Assembly: GCA_023512835.1 (NCBI GenBank)
Contig: CM042088.1
Location: 37,650,164-37,714,163, forward strand
Origin: Taxillus chinensis
Taxonomy: Eukaryota; Streptophyta; Magnoliopsida; Santalales; Loranthaceae
Reading direction: 5' to 3'
DNA length: 64,000 nt
Of the stretch, positions 22,837 through 36,704 are shown one piece after another. The stretch's first letter is position 1. Every line of letters starts with the position of its first letter. The position numbers were made by a program, and so were the translations under genes. A model generated the notes under the pieces. It saw only the letters and a program-made list of their open reading frames with translations. It was not told the DNA's origin and made no database searches.

Positions 22837-25711
22837 ACCTACAAGTTATTCTAAGTTATTTATGTAAAGAACTCTAAAATAAAATCAAAGGAAGCAAGTT
22901 TTCATAAAAGAATTTCAAAGAATTAAAAACTATTTGGTGAGAATGAATTTTCATTTTGATTTTAATAAGAAAGCGAGTTTTTGTTTTTGGATTTTTTATT
23001 TTCAAAAGCGGATTTTTTTAAAAAAAGAATTTGATTTTTGGGTGTGTGCATAATATATATATAAGCACAACTCTCTTTTTTTTCTTTTTTGATCTCTCTC
23101 TCTCTCTCTCTTCACTATATCAGTTATTTACAATTACAATAAAGAAAAGGTCACCATGCACCTTATTAGAACTAAAGACAAAATCCTAAAGTAATCTAAA
23201 AAATAAAACTTCCTTTCACTTTTTTTTTCTTTTTTTCTTTTTTTTTTTTACATATTACAATTGCAAGGCTTTGGGCCCGCTTACAAAATGGAAGAGGAAC
23301 AAACAAAGACAAAAACCAAACAACAAAATTAAATTAATAAAAAATACAATAGTTAATGGAATTCCTGCAAAACAAAGAGTGGTTCAAGTTTTTTTTTTTA
23401 AACATACAATAAAAATGAAGGTAGAAACCAACAATAAACAAAACAAATACACATAAGCAAACATCGACACAACCAACAATAAACAAAACAAGTAAGTGTC
23501 AAGACGTGATTCTAGTGACCAACCCCCCAAACGATATGACAACGGGTGATAACAAATAGAGAAAACATGCAGTCCCTATTTCATGCTATTTGGACGGGCA
23601 GAGTTTGATGGCATGCAGCACACGCTTGTGCCCAAACAACATACAAAGGTGTCAAGAACCGTAGGCTTAAACCAAACCAATACCGATGCCAGCAAACAAT
23701 GATGATTCATAGACAGTTTCACTAAACAGGGATGTCATATGCATAAAAATTAGGAAGAAACGACACAGAGAAAAACGTAGAACAAAGAAGGTTTTAAAAC
23801 ACAAAAAAAAATGTGGTTTTCCAAAACAAGGAGAAAACATAAATGAAGCATCAATGGATTGCATGAGCGGAAACACATAGATCACCATTCGGGAACGAGA
23901 GAGATAAGGACTAGTCACCCAATGTACTCACAAAATCTAATTATAAACTAACAAAATCCCACCAACCATATATCAAGTAAATAAAAAAATGCGGTTTTAA
24001 CAAGTAAATTCCCACCAAAGCAAGCTTCTTCAATTTCACGAATCAGCCAATCTCTTCGTCAACGGGTTGATGAGCTTCGGCGTTGAACAACGGGGAGATC
24101 CAGGGCGGTGGAGCATCGTAGGATGGCGTCTCTCCGGTGTAGCGGCGGCAAGGGAACAACGGCTCGTTAGGTGGCCGTTGAGGGGCGGCAGCTCTGGGCG
24201 TGATTGAAGGTGCCGTCACGGGAAGCGAGAGGCGTTCCACGGTTGGGATCGTCGCTGGAAGGTAGAGGCACGTCGCGGTTGGAATCGTCGGTGTCGTGGA
24301 TCGGTGCTTGGGAGCTTACTGCAGTGGCAGGGAGGATCGGGTAGGCTGGAGGGTGTAGGACGGCAGCCGGAGGTGCTTTTTCCGGCCGGGGGACTCTCTG
24401 TGGTTTGTGGAGATGGAGCAGAAGAAGGAGGAAGATTAGATGTTTTTTTTTTTTTTTGAATTTCTTGCAGAGAGAGAGCCCCCTTTGCTTGATGGAGAAA
24501 ATGAGTTTAATAGAGGGGAAGGAAGGTTAGAGTTTTGGGTTTGATTGAGGGAGAGAAAAAAAGGAGGTAGGGGCATGGTGGTAGGCATGATGGCTGTCCG
24601 GCGTGGATGAGGAAGTCGACGCAACGTGGGAGAGAGAGAGAAGAAGATGCGCCGAAGAGATAAGGCGTGCCGTAGTGGGTGAGTTTTTTTTGTTTTTTCT
24701 TTTTATTTTGTTTATTTTGTTTTGTTTTAATTGTTTTATTTCTAGCAAATCAGAAGGCGACACATGGGTGAGAGATGGGCTGGAAAAGAGAGGGTGGCGG
24801 CTAGGGTTTTTGACTTTTTCAACTCGGTAGCCGTTAACTGCGTTTTTAGGTTTTGAGATCGGGAAGGTAACTCAGGTTCAAAAAAATTTCAAGAAAATTA
24901 TTTTTGAACTCGGGGTGCCATGACGAACGACCCCGTGTCCTTTTTATTTTAAAATGATTTTATTTTTTCACTAAGCTGTCTTGCGTGTCCCAAAACCGCT
25001 TTATTCATGAAAAATATTTTTTTCTTTTTTTCGAAAATAAGCTTTGTGAGCGAATATATGCAATATATACGTCAAAATTCTCAGAATGATGAGAGAATTA
25101 AGAAAATGAGGTTCCTAACCTGACCCAGAGTGTCGTTTTGAATATTGGCCGCTAATTGACCACCGTTAGCGGTCCAAATACGGCTTTGACCATAACTTCT
25201 TCGTTTGACCTTGGATTTGAGCGTGGTTGAAGACGCCGATCCTAAAATTTAATTTTCTATCACATGGGACAAAATATTTAGCGTTTGAAATCCTTTTTAA
25301 AGAAGTCGTTACAATTGTGTCTTTCGAATTAACGGTCACGTCTCTTTAATTATCTCGTACAAAATGATTAACAAATGAAAAGAAGTCTAAAGTGGCAAAT
25401 GAACGTGTATGTCCAACCCGGACAAAATGGGGTCCAACACTGCCCCTCTTTGTACAATGTTTGTAGACAAATAGTGTGCAAAGATAAGAATGGAATCATT
25501 TTGGACAGGTTGAAGCACTTACCTGACTTACCTGATGTCAAAGCAAGGTAGAATGTCATGGTTGGAAAGGAGGCTTTTAAGGCCATTGAAAATTTTAGAA
25601 GCATCTAGGGCCAAAGGGACTTGGAAAGGTCAACAAGTCGAAATTTAAACGGCATCTATGGGTACCAAGAATTGAAAAGGCATCTAGGGCCGACATGAAT
25701 TGAAGAGTAAA

Positions 25712-26425
25712 GGTGGGATAGGTGTAGGAGAACCGCCTGAGACTTCCCAAACAAAGAAAATGAGAAGGATAAGTGTAGGGGAACCACCTGCGGACTTCCT
25801 TGAAATTGAAAAGAAATTGTGGGATAGGTGTAATGGAACCGACTTTCCGAAATTAAATTTAGCAATCGAGGATAGGACCGGGGAACTACCGGTGGACTTC
25901 CTTGAAATTGAAAAGAAAATGTGGGATAGGTACAGGGGAACCGCCTGCAGACTTCCTGAAATTAAATTGAACAACTAAGGATAGGTACCGGAGAATCGCC
26001 GGTGGACTTCCTAAAAGAATAAAACAGAGAATGTGGAATAGGTGCGGGGAACCGCCTGCGGACTTCCCAAAAGTAAAGTTAAAGATTGAGGATAGGTACC
26101 GGTGAACCGCCTGCGGACTTCCCAAAAGTAAAGTTAAAGATTGAGGATAGGTACAGGGGAGCCGCTAGTGGACTTCCTGAAAATAAAAAGAAAGGTGGGA
26201 TAGGTGCGGGGAACGTGTGCGGACTTCCCAAAAGTAAATTTAAAGACCGAGGATGGGTACTGAGAGCCTGCCGGTGGACTTCCCTAAAGTAAATTTAAAA
26301 ACCGAGGATAGGTACCGGGGACCTGCCGGTGGACTTCCTGAAAGAATGAAAATGAAAGGTGGGATAGGCGCATAGGAACCGCTCCGGACTTCCCGAAAGG
26401 ATAAAAAAGGATAAAGGTATGTACA
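25712..26425. repeat. Tandem array, about 13 units of about 55 bp
   Basis: Units begin near 25717, 25767, 25823, 25870, 25924, 25979, 26035, 26089, 26145, 26198, 26251, 26306 and 26361. Two unit types recur: GTGGGATAGGTGnnGGGGAACC and GAGGATAGGTACCGGGG. Several stretches alternate, hinting at a dimer of about 109 bp. The array lies beside the polypurine tract, where Ogre/Tat elements commonly carry tandem repeats. Confidence 0.85.
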
Positions 26426-28020
26426 GGGAAGGACCTCTAAGGTTGAGAAGGATTGAAATGGCATCTAGGGCCTGGAAAGGAATCAATGATTGCTTGATTT
26501 TTTTTTTGGCTAAATATAGGCTCCCTCTACGAGTTCACTCAATGAGATCGCTCTACGAGATTACCTGAAAAAGAAGAATAAGATGTTTATTTGATTGTCA
26601 TGAATGCTTCTAGGGCTTAGGAAATCACAAAGAATGACTTCTACAGTTGAACAACGGATGCCTTCAAGGCTTGGTCATTCTGGGAAGCTTGTTGAGGATG
26701 ATCTCTTGGGATCTTTATAAGCGACAATGTTCCTGAAATTGAAGAAAATGATGAATGTATGCAAGTGATGCGTGTAATGCAAATGAAATGCATGTCTAGG
26801 ATGCACGATGAATTTTATGTTCAAAGGGAGCTTAAACCGCTAGGGGATTTGGTCTTCTTTGGAATTCATTTGAGTTTCTTGGGGGATGGGATTCGGATCT
26901 CATCTGAAAAACTTTTAATTAAGGGTGCTCCGGTCGATGGGGAGGCTTGCCTGGAAATAGGATTCAGATCTCATCTAGAAAACTCTTTGGACAGGGGCTT
27001 TGGCCTTGGTTGGGGGAGCCAGTTCATTTAGTTGGGAACCTTTTCTTGCTTGGTCGGGGTATTCCTGTTGAGTGCACCCTGGGAAACTCAACTTGGGGCA
27101 TAAGCATTTTGAAAGAAACACATACAAAGTAGTTGAATTTAAAAATAAAATTTGTTGAAAATGATTTTTGAAACATGATTATGCAATGTAGAATCACCAC
27201 TTGTTTTCTCACTTGAGAGAGTTAAAAGCTTTTGAGAGGAAGCCTTCCAAAGTTTCGAACTAACTAGGTGTAGCCTTCACTTGGCTTTGCATGGATTTGA
27301 GGGTTTGGAAATATCAATGGACAATTCTATCCGATGGCTTGGATCTAGGTATTCAGGGACAAAGTTGGAGGGAATGTCTGGTTGCTTGAATCTTGAGGCT
27401 TAGGGACTTGATTGGAGATTTTTGGATGCTTGTTTGGTAATCTTGGGCTCTTGATGCTTTGGAGCTCAAATGGAGAGAATATCGGGATGATTTTGGACCT
27501 TGATTGACGTTTAAGGGTTCCGTTATAGAAGACGCTTGCAGATCCGGGGGATTATTGTGCAGAGGTTTGACTAAAGGGATACCTGAGTGCTTAAGTCTTG
27601 ATGCTCAATGACTCAATTAGAGAAGATGCTAACCGATCTTGGGCATAAGTGCTTGATCCTCCTTTATTGGCTTTGAATTTTGCTCTTAGTGCCCTTTTGG
27701 GTTTTCACTAAGCCCGCCTTATTTTCTACTTATTGTTCCTTCGCCTTGTAGATGGCTTCGTATTTTACCCTTGATGCCCTTGCGGGTTTTCATCAAGTCC
27801 ACCTTGGATATTCATGACCTTGTTTCGTTTTGAGCATTTGAGAAATAATGTTGATTGTTTAATCCAAGAGGACTTTATTAGGACCATAATATAGGCTTGG
27901 GTTACTGGGTTAACAAGAAAGGGAATAAAATGGCTCGAACCTAGTCTACGCTAGATTTGTACATGAGATGAATAAAATTACCCTAGTGGCGAGGGTATTT
28001 TACGGGGAATACTTTATAAT
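26426..28020 (-). other. Noncoding interior of Ogre-like element
   Basis: This is where pol would be expected. No frame over 90 codons and no RT, RNase H or integrase motif on either strand. A short duplicated motif (CCTTGATGCCCTT/TAGTGCCCTTTTGGG) lies near 27685 and 27770. Confidence 0.6.
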
Positions 28021-28290
28021 ATTGTCCCAATGTGGGATCTTGCTACAAAATGTTTTTCTTCTTCTTTTTGCCCCAATTGTGGGGTATACCTTTATAAGGG
28101 GTCTTAAAAATTGCCCCAACACGAGGGTTATTTTTTTTTTTTTTTTGCACTTTTTTTTTTTTACAAAAACTGCCCCCATTATGGGGTATGTATCTATGAG
28201 GGGTCTTAAAGACTGCCCAAGATAAGAATTATTTTACAAAATTGTCCCAGGATGGGACCTTGACACTTATATAGATTTCCCCAATGTGGG
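28020..28290. repeat. Degenerate repeats with TGCCCCAAT/TGGGGT core
   Basis: About six imperfect units of roughly 40-60 bp, each with a short CCCCAnnnTGGGG-like dyad, for example GCCCCAATTGTGGGG at 28069, CCCCCATTATGGGG near 28171 and CCCCAATGTGGGG near 28279. Confidence 0.6.
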
Positions 28291-28887
28291 GTGAACTACA
28301 GATCAGGTTATTTGAAAAAAAAAATACTCAGGCTCAAAAAGGGTAGCGTTGGTAATATTATGAGGAAAGAAAAGACGGCCTCTCTTCATTTTAAACAATC
28401 AAAATTTGTCTCAAAATACTCAAAACAGAAATGAACTCATCTTCCAAGTGGCGAAAAGAAACCTTCGGTGTCAAATGCCCCTGTTTGAAATGGATCTTTG
28501 CTTCTCTAGAGTCTGGTCCCTTGATTTCAATGGTAATTGCTCATTGATTGTCCTTTTGACTTCAACTAAACTTAAATAGCCCAGATTCTTTGTTCGGTAT
28601 TCCAGCTGTTGGGCTTATTACCCGTGCCAAGAGAGTAAACAACTAGTAATGGACATTGCATACAAAATGTGGGTAAAACAACTTAGTTTAAAAGACAGGT
28701 TTGATTATTTTTCACAAATGTTAAACAAAGGAATAAAGTTCTAGAATTTCAAAAAGCATGCAGAATGTAAAACAAGATTGACAAAACCAAACACAAGAAA
28801 AAAGTTCTAAACTCCCACAGAGTTTCCCAAGGTGAAACAAAGCTTGCTCCTTTCCTTTATTCCAATGGCTCCCACGTTCACGGTTTA

Positions 28888-30422
28888 CTAGTTGGAATGT
28901 TCTGGCAATGGATTTGAGTTGACATTTGGTGCACTAGCTTGCTTTGAGAAATCCAACCATTTGGAATTGAGCAAATGTTGGACCTTCCTCTTGAAGGCAA
29001 TACAACCCTCAATGTTGTGACCAACTCCGTTATTGTGATAGGCGCAACGGGCATCTGCTTTGTACCATCCCGGGTAAGGTTGCTTCACTTCTCCCATTGG
29101 TATGGGGCTCACCATACCGGCTTTCAAAAGTGGGGATATAACTCGGGATAGGTTTTGGGAATGGGGTCAAATTCTAGTTTAGTCTTGTTGGAAGCTTGAT
29201 TTGGCCTAGCGGGCGTCTGTTGGGGCCCTGGTTGCACAATCGGAGGTGGGACCGGTGGAAGAGGGTTAGGGGCTCCCCTTGGTGGTTGATATGTTGGGAA
29301 TTAGGATACCGGGGCTGCATAGGCTGCAAATGGAGGTGACCCTGTATAGAATCCAGGTGTAAGGAAAGGACTTGGGTATGCCCCAAAAGTGCTTTTGCGG
29401 AATAGGAGGATCTCGCCAAACTACCCGAGTATCGACTTCCTTTTTCTTTCCTCCCAATGGAGACTTCTTTGGTGGATCAGGTGTATCTCCATGAAGCTTC
29501 CCTTCCTTAATACCATCTTCTATGCGTTCCCCTGAAGCTACTAAGTCTGCAAAGTTGCTAGACACATTGCCAATTAACTTCTCATAGTATACCCCCTTTA
29601 GAGTTTCGATGAACATTATAGTCAATTCTTTTTCGATCAATGGGGGTTGGACTTCTATAGCTGCCTCCCTCCACCTTCTATCATAAATTTTAAAGCTTTC
29701 GGTAGCCCCTTTCTCAAAAGCCAGTAGTCTTAACCTGTCGAGTTCCAACTCCGTGACATGCTTGTACTTGCATTAGGAATGCGGTTGCAAGGTCCCTCCA
29801 GGTCCTGATATGATGTCCCTCCAACTGAATATACCATCGGAGTGGTGCCCCGGTCAAACTTTCTTGGAAACAGTGGATTAAGAGTTTATCATCATTGGTG
29901 TGAGCAGCCATCTTCCTACAGTACATAGTGATATGCATCCTAGGGCATTGAGATCCATTAAACTTTTCAAATTCTGGAACCTTGAATTTCGGTGGTAGAA
30001 CAACTCCGGGGACTAGGAACAAGTCTTGAGGACTAATCATTCCGTAGGTTTCTGTTCCTTCTACAACTCTTAGTCTCTCCTCCAATTGCTTCATTGCCAG
30101 GGACTGGTCATCTTCTTTATGTATTGGAGTCTCTCTCGGTTCAACAACATTCACCGGATTCAGTTGAACAAATGGCATGTAATTTGAAGGTCCAGGATTC
30201 ACATTGGTTGGAACAGATGCTTGGGGAGGTGTTGGCATGAAATTTTGGGTAATGGTGCTTCTTGTGGCTGCCCATGAGGGGAGTTAGTGTCTACCTCAAT
30301 AGATCCCCTTTCTTTTTCACTGCCATCTTAGTCAGCATTTCCATTATGACCCTCATCCGATTCTGAAGTTCTTGTTGTCCTTGCTCCAGACTAGTAAAAC
30401 GACTTTCGGTTTGGTCCGCCAT
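28888..30422 (-). pseudogene. Ogre/Tat-type gag, frameshifted
   Basis: The start MADQTESRFTSLEQGQQEL opens at 30422. The frame then breaks near 30290, resumes as 30238-29714 (FKVPEFEKFNGSQCPR, then MYCRKMAAHTNDDKLLIHCF and LTGAPLRWYIQLE), breaks near 29750, and resumes as 29748-29266 (RRWREAAIEVQPPLIEKE, LTIMFIETL). After another break near 29400, the last piece (29127-28888) carries a zinc-knuckle-like CAYHNNGVGHNIEGC. These are hallmarks of Ogre/Tat gag, the capsid and nucleocapsid precursor that packages element RNA. At least three frame changes make it nonfunctional. No downstream pol follows the stop. Confidence 0.85.
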
Positions 30423-31521
30423 TGAAGTGGATGATCGTTGATGACAGGATCGAGATTGTATCGGTGCGCTATGTTGACTTCTGGAAAAGGTAAAATGCGG
30501 TAAGGTCCCTTATATTCTGTTTCATTTTTTCATTTTTTTTTATGTTGAAAGCATGCATGGATGCAAAGATGTGCGTGAGAGATTTAAATACCGTCTCTTC
30601 TTAGGGTGATGCATGAAGCATGTTATGAGTCCTAAGGATTTGTATCTTTTTTTGGTTTTTTTTTTTCTCTGGTTATGAAATGCATGAACACATATGGATT
30701 AATGAAGACTAATCCCAACTATCCATAAACTAAGTAATGAATGCTTGAATATACACCTAAGTTTATGTTCAGGTATTTACGTCCTAAAACTATATGAACA
30801 ATTGTATGAATAAAGATCAGGTTAATAAAAGAATAATATACAAGATAAGATTAGCAAAAAAGAAAATACAATAATATTCATACAATAAAAACAAGGTTAG
30901 TAAAAAGAATAAAAATATACATCAAGATAAAATTAATAAAAAGCAAAACAATAATAAATAAAAATATACAAACAGATAACAACAAAAATATTTACAGGAC
31001 AGTATACAATAAAACAACATTGTATAATATGAATGCACCTATCCTCCAAAAGGAAGGCTAAAATGAGCAAACAATATGTGGGTCAATGTCCATAATGGAC
31101 TTTACTGCTAAACCTATCTTATTTATTGGTTCCCAAGCTATCTCAATAGAGGGCTCCGTACGCCATGGGATTTACCTGGAGGGGGCCTTAGAAGGACGAG
31201 CCTTAAAAGGACCTCTAGCTTGAGTTGAGGAGTCCGGGGTCCCTTTGCGGATAATGATCAACGCGAAGAGTACCCTAATAAACCTCGCTAACCTAATTTG
31301 TGACAAAAACCCGGGTATAGGGTTATGCATGAATGCAACAGTTAGGAAAAGCGGTAAAACATGACTATCATGGCATCAAAGCGTGTAAATCATAACTATC
31401 ATACAACAATAATTTAAGCGAATTAAATAAAAGAATAAATAAGTAAGCAAGTAAAAACAAAAAGGAAACCTCCTAATCCTAGTTCTAGGCCTAACTCTCT
31501 AATGTCCCCAGAGTCGCAATT

Positions 31522-34500
31522 TGTCATCACCGGATTTCGTCCGGGGATGAACCCGCTTTTGGGAATGCGGTTAACCCTACACTTCATCCGAATAGTGATG
31601 AAAAAAAATACAGTCGCCACCAATCTTGTTCGGGGTGTAGCTGGTCACCTAATAATAATGGTCTACGTTACCAAAGCTGGATTCGGAAGTTTATTACGTG
31701 CGGGGAAGAATTAGCATTCCTGCAACGCCCTTTCGGTACCTATCTTAAGAGTTTGGAGGTTTCTAATTGGTTTTAACTTTTAATTGCAGTTATCTACAAT
31801 TGAGATTCTATTTTTCTAGGGATTTAAAGTTTCTACTTTTTTTTATCTAAGTTGTTGGTTAAATTAAGTCTAATTATTCTAAAATTTCTAAGAGGAATAT
31901 GAAATGTTTAAGAAGAAAAAAAACAAAAAACAAAAAAAACAAAAAACTAAAGTACAATGCTAAAATAATTTAGTCCCAAATAACTTGTTGTCCTAAGTTT
32001 AAGTTTCCCAAGAGATCTAAGGTCAACCTACAAGTTATTCTAAGTTATTTATGTAAAGAACTCTAAAATAAAATCAAAGGAAGCAAGTTTTCATAAAAGA
32101 ATTTCAAAGAATTAAAAACTATTTGGTGAGAATGAATTTTCATTTTGATTTTAATAAGAAAGCAGTTTTTGTTTTTGGATTTTTTTATTTTCAAAAGCGG
32201 ATTTTTTAAAAAAAAAAGAATTTGATTTTTGGGTGTGTGCATAATATATATATAAGCACAACTCTTTTTTTTCTTTTTTTATCTCTGTCTCTCTCTCTTC
32301 ACTATATCAGTTATTTACAATTACAATAAAGAAAAGGTCCCCATGGACCTTATTAGAACTAAAGATAAAATCCTAAAGTAATCTAAAAAATAAAACTCCC
32401 TTTCACTCTTTTTTTTTTCTTTTTTTTCTTCTTTTTTTTTTTTTTTTTACATATTACAATTGCAAGGCTTTGGGCCCGCTTACAAAATGGAAGAGGAACA
32501 AACAAAGACAAAAACCAAACAACAAAATTAAATTAATAAAAAATACAATAGTTAATGGAATTCCTGCAAAACAAAGAGTGATTCAAGTTTTTTTAAAACA
32601 TACAATAAAAATGAAGGTAGAAACCAACAATAAACAAAACAAATACACATAAGCAAACATCGACACAACCAACAATAAACAAAAAAGGTAAGTGTCAGGC
32701 ATGTGATTCTAGTGACCAACCCCAAACGATATGACAACCAGGTGATAACAAATAGAGAAAACATGCAGTCCCTATTTCATGCTATTTGGACGGGCGAGTT
32801 TGATGGCATGCCAACACACGCTTGTGCCCAAACAACATACAAAGGTGTCAAGAACCGTAGGCTTAAACCAAACCAATACCGATGCCAGCAAACAATGATG
32901 ATTCATAGACAGTTTCACTAAACAGGGATGTCATATGCATAAAAATTAGGAAGAAATGACACAGGAGAAAAACGTAGAACAAAGAAGGTTTTAAAACACA
33001 AAAAAAAACGTGGTTTTCCAAAACAAGGAGAAAACATAAATGAAGCATCAATGGATTGCATGAGCAGAAACACACAGATCACCATTCTGGAACGAGAGAG
33101 ATAAGGACTAGTCACCCAATGTACTCACAAAATCTAATTATAAACTAACAAAATCCCACCAGACCATATATCAAGTAAATAAAAAATGCGGTTTTAACAA
33201 GTAAATTCCCACCAAAGCAAGCTTCTTCAATTTCACGAATCAGCCAGTCTCTTCGTCAACGGGTTGATGAGCTTCGGCGTTGAACAACGGGGAGATCCAG
33301 GGCGGTGGAGCGTCGTAGGATGGCGTCTCTCCGGTGTAAGGCGAAGCAAGGGAACAACGGCTCGTTAGGTGGCCGTTGAGGGGCGCAGCCTGGGCGTGAT
33401 TGAAGGCGCCGTCACAGGAAGGCGAGGCGTTCCACGGTTGGGATCGTCGGCTGGAAGGTAGAGGCACGCCGCGGTTGGAATCGTCGGTGTCGTGGATCGG
33501 TGCTTGGGAGCTTACTGCAGTGGCAGGGAGGATCGGGTAGGCTGGAGGGTGTAGGACGGCAGCCGGAGGTGCTTTTTCCGGCCGGGGGACTCTCTGTGGT
33601 TTGTGGAGATGGAGCAGAAGAAGGAGGAAGATTAGATGTTTTTTTTTGAATTTCTTGCAGAGAGAGAGCCCCCTTTGCTTGATGGAGAAGATGAGTTTAA
33701 TAGAGGGGAAGGAAGGTTAGAGTTTTGGGTTTGATTGAGGGAGAGAGAAAAGGAGGTAGGGGCATGGCAAAGAGGCATGATGGCTGTCCGGCGTGGATGA
33801 GGAAGACGACGCAGCGTGGGAGAGAGAGAGAAGAAGACGCGCCGAAGAGATAAGGCGTGCCGTAGTGGGTGAGTTTTTTTTTTGTTTTGTTTTTATTTTT
33901 TTTTACTTTTGTTTTTTTTTTTTATTTTGTTTATTTTGTTTTGTTTTAATTGGTTTATTTCTAGCAAATCGAAGGCAACACATGGGTGAGAGATGGACTG
34001 GAAAAGAGCGGGTGGCGGCTAGGGTTTTTGATTTTTTCAACTCGGTAGCCGTTAAGCTGCGTTTTTAGGTTTTGAGATCGGGAAGGTAACTCGGGTTCAA
34101 AAAAATTTCAAGAAAATTATTTTTGAACTCGGGGTGCCATGACGAACGACCCCGTGTCCTTTTTTATTTTAAAATGATTTTATTTTTTTCACTAAGCCTG
34201 TACTACGTGTCCCAAAACTGCTTTATTACCGAAAAATATTTTTTTTCTTTTTTGGAAAATAAGCTTTGTGAGCGAATATATGCAATATATACGTCAAAAT
34301 TCTCGGAATGATGAGAGAATTAAGAAAATGAGGTTCATAACCCGACCCAGTGTCGTTTTGAATATTGGCCGCTAATTGACTACCGTTAGCGGTCTAAATA
34401 CGGCTTTGACCATAACTTCTTCGTTTGACCTTGGATTTGAGCGTGGTCGAAGGTGCCGATCCTGAAATTTAATTTTCTATCACCTAGGACAAAATATTTA

Positions 34501-34660
34501 GCGTTTGAAATCCTTTTTAAAGAAGTCGTTACAATTGTGCCTTTCGAATCAACGGTCACGTCTCTTTAATTATCTCGTACAAAATGATTAACAAATAGAA
34601 AAGAAGTCTAAAGTGGCAAATGAACGTGTATGTCCAACCCGGACAAAATGGGGTCCAACA
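31522..34660 (-). repeat. Right LTR of Ogre-like element (5' LTR in element sense)
   Basis: 3139 bp, starting TGTCATCACCGG and ending GGGTCCAACA. It carries the empty site for the solo LTR nested in its partner. Confidence 0.88.
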
Positions 34661-34665
34661 TATAA

Positions 34666-35455
<790 letters not shown>

Positions 35456-35850
35456 ATATTAATGAGTGAGCTTGTATAGTACTAAACTTGAATTTGGATC
35501 AAGCTTAGTTAAGTCAGTTCTATCGACTTATTTACATACCTAATAATATATAATAAAATAATTAAAACTAACGCCAAAGTTTAGGTTATATATGTATATA
35601 CATACATAGGAGCTCTATATGATTGTCAATCATCTTTAATTATAATTTTTTTTAAAACACAAAATGTCACCATATAACATTTGTTTTTTTTGTTGTTTGA
35701 TAATTTTTTTGTTTTTTTTAAACACAAATGTCACCATATATTATCTCTGTTTTCATTTTTAAAATGTAATAACTGTTTTAAGTATAAAAAACATAAAATT
35801 AAAAATAATAAAATATTATTTTTATTTTTTAGAACCTAAAAGTAAAATTA
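35456..35850 (+). repeat. Direct repeat at left edge of FBA unit 3
   Basis: It matches 38689-39090 (TTAATGAGTGAGCTTGTATAG onward). The offset of about 3.23 kb defines the tandem-duplication unit containing FBA copy 3. Confidence 0.8.
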
Positions 35851-36255
35851 ATTTTTTTGCTGTTTCAAATCCATACACAACAATAATGATAATATAGACT
35901 TGCATTATATGTAAAACCTAAAAGGTATCTCGGGTAACTTTGTGGTGGAGATAATTTTAAAATTGCATGGAATATTGATAAAAAAAAATAAACAAAAATT
36001 ATAACCCGATCCCGTACACTTGGCAGCAATGGCAGGAGAACTTGGAAGGTTTGTAAGCGAAGCGACGCCCTACACTATTAACCCGACCCATGAGTTTGTT
36101 TGTAAGGTAACTACGGTTAGCTGTTAGGTTAGAAGGGGTGAGGGGGTGGTTTATTCACCTTTTATGGATATATATAAAGCCGACACGCCCAAGAGGACCT
36201 TCCATATATATATATATATATAACCCCCCAACGATTACATATGTGGACGTAAACA

Positions 36256-36266
36256 TATATATAAAG
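36256..36266 (+). promoter_or_regulatory. Candidate TATA box of FBA copy 3
   Basis: TATATATAAAG lies about 440 bases upstream of the first in-frame ATG (36705). A second candidate lies at about 36168-36178. Position and sequence only. Confidence 0.35.
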
Positions 36267-36704
36267 CACACGATCCGATAGATCTGAGGGAAATTGTGGC
36301 GTTCCTTGGCTCTGGTGATAACTTTTTCTGCGTGTTTTTCTCTTTTTAGGTTACGAAAGATTACTACGGAGGGGGGAGGGAAGGGGAGCGGAGGGAAATC
36401 TGAATTCCTACGATGGATTCTTCGAAATCTGAACGCACAAACCAACTTCAGGAGAAGAGTTAGAAAAAATGAGGAAAGAAAAGAGAGTTATGTCTGGGGG
36501 GCCTCAGACTCAGAGAGTCCTTCGACTCAGGAAAAACGGAGTAAGTTTGAATCGCATGAATCAACAAGAAGAAAGGCGGAATTAAAAGCGAGGCTTGATG
36601 ATTTGGCCAATTTTTTACGAAGGCATGATCATGAGCCCAAAGAAGAAGTACCGAAACAAAACTGGGTCTCGGAGAGAAAGGAAAGAAAAGGGAGTGAGTC
36701 GGAA

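Larger units (their letters stand above)
20478..25439 (-). repeat. Left LTR of Ogre-like element (3' LTR in element sense)
   Basis: About 3124 bp after removing 21004-22841. It is near-identical to 31522-34660 over most of its length, with scattered substitutions and indels of a few percent where I compared by eye. It ends GGGTCCAACA. Confidence 0.85.
20478..34660 (-). mobile_element. Ogre/Tat-type Gypsy element lacking pol
   Basis: Two LTRs of about 3.1 kb (20478-25439 including a nested solo LTR, and 31522-34660) enclose 6.1 kb. The polarity is minus: a purine-rich tract (reverse of 25440-25453, ACAAAGAGGGGCAG) abuts the left LTR, and AATTGCGACTCTGGGGAC follows the right LTR as a possible primer site. 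The LTR text GAGTCGCCACTAAT and TTACGTGCGGGGAAGG is typical of Ogre/Tat LTRs. A gag remnant lies at 28888-30422. I find no protease, reverse transcriptase or integrase between gag and the polypurine tract, so the element is non-autonomous. Flanks TTTAA (20473-20477) and TATAA (34661-34665) match at 4 of 5 bases. The left LTR starts GG instead of TG. Confidence 0.8.

Noticed and set aside
24436..24830. Small genes in the Ogre LTR around 24.0-24.8 and 33.2-34.1 kb
   Set aside because: Paired frames occur because the LTRs are duplicates, but indels change the frames between copies, so there is no sign of protein constraint.
25656..26464. Repetitive proline/serine-rich small proteins on both strands
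   Set aside because: They follow the 55-bp tandem unit and appear on both strands in several frames.
36294..36704. N-terminal 137 residues of the 575-codon frame as confirmed protein
   Set aside because: The frame opens at TTG, not ATG, and the equivalent part of copy 1 is frameshifted. Treated as a possible leader and reported as a finding.
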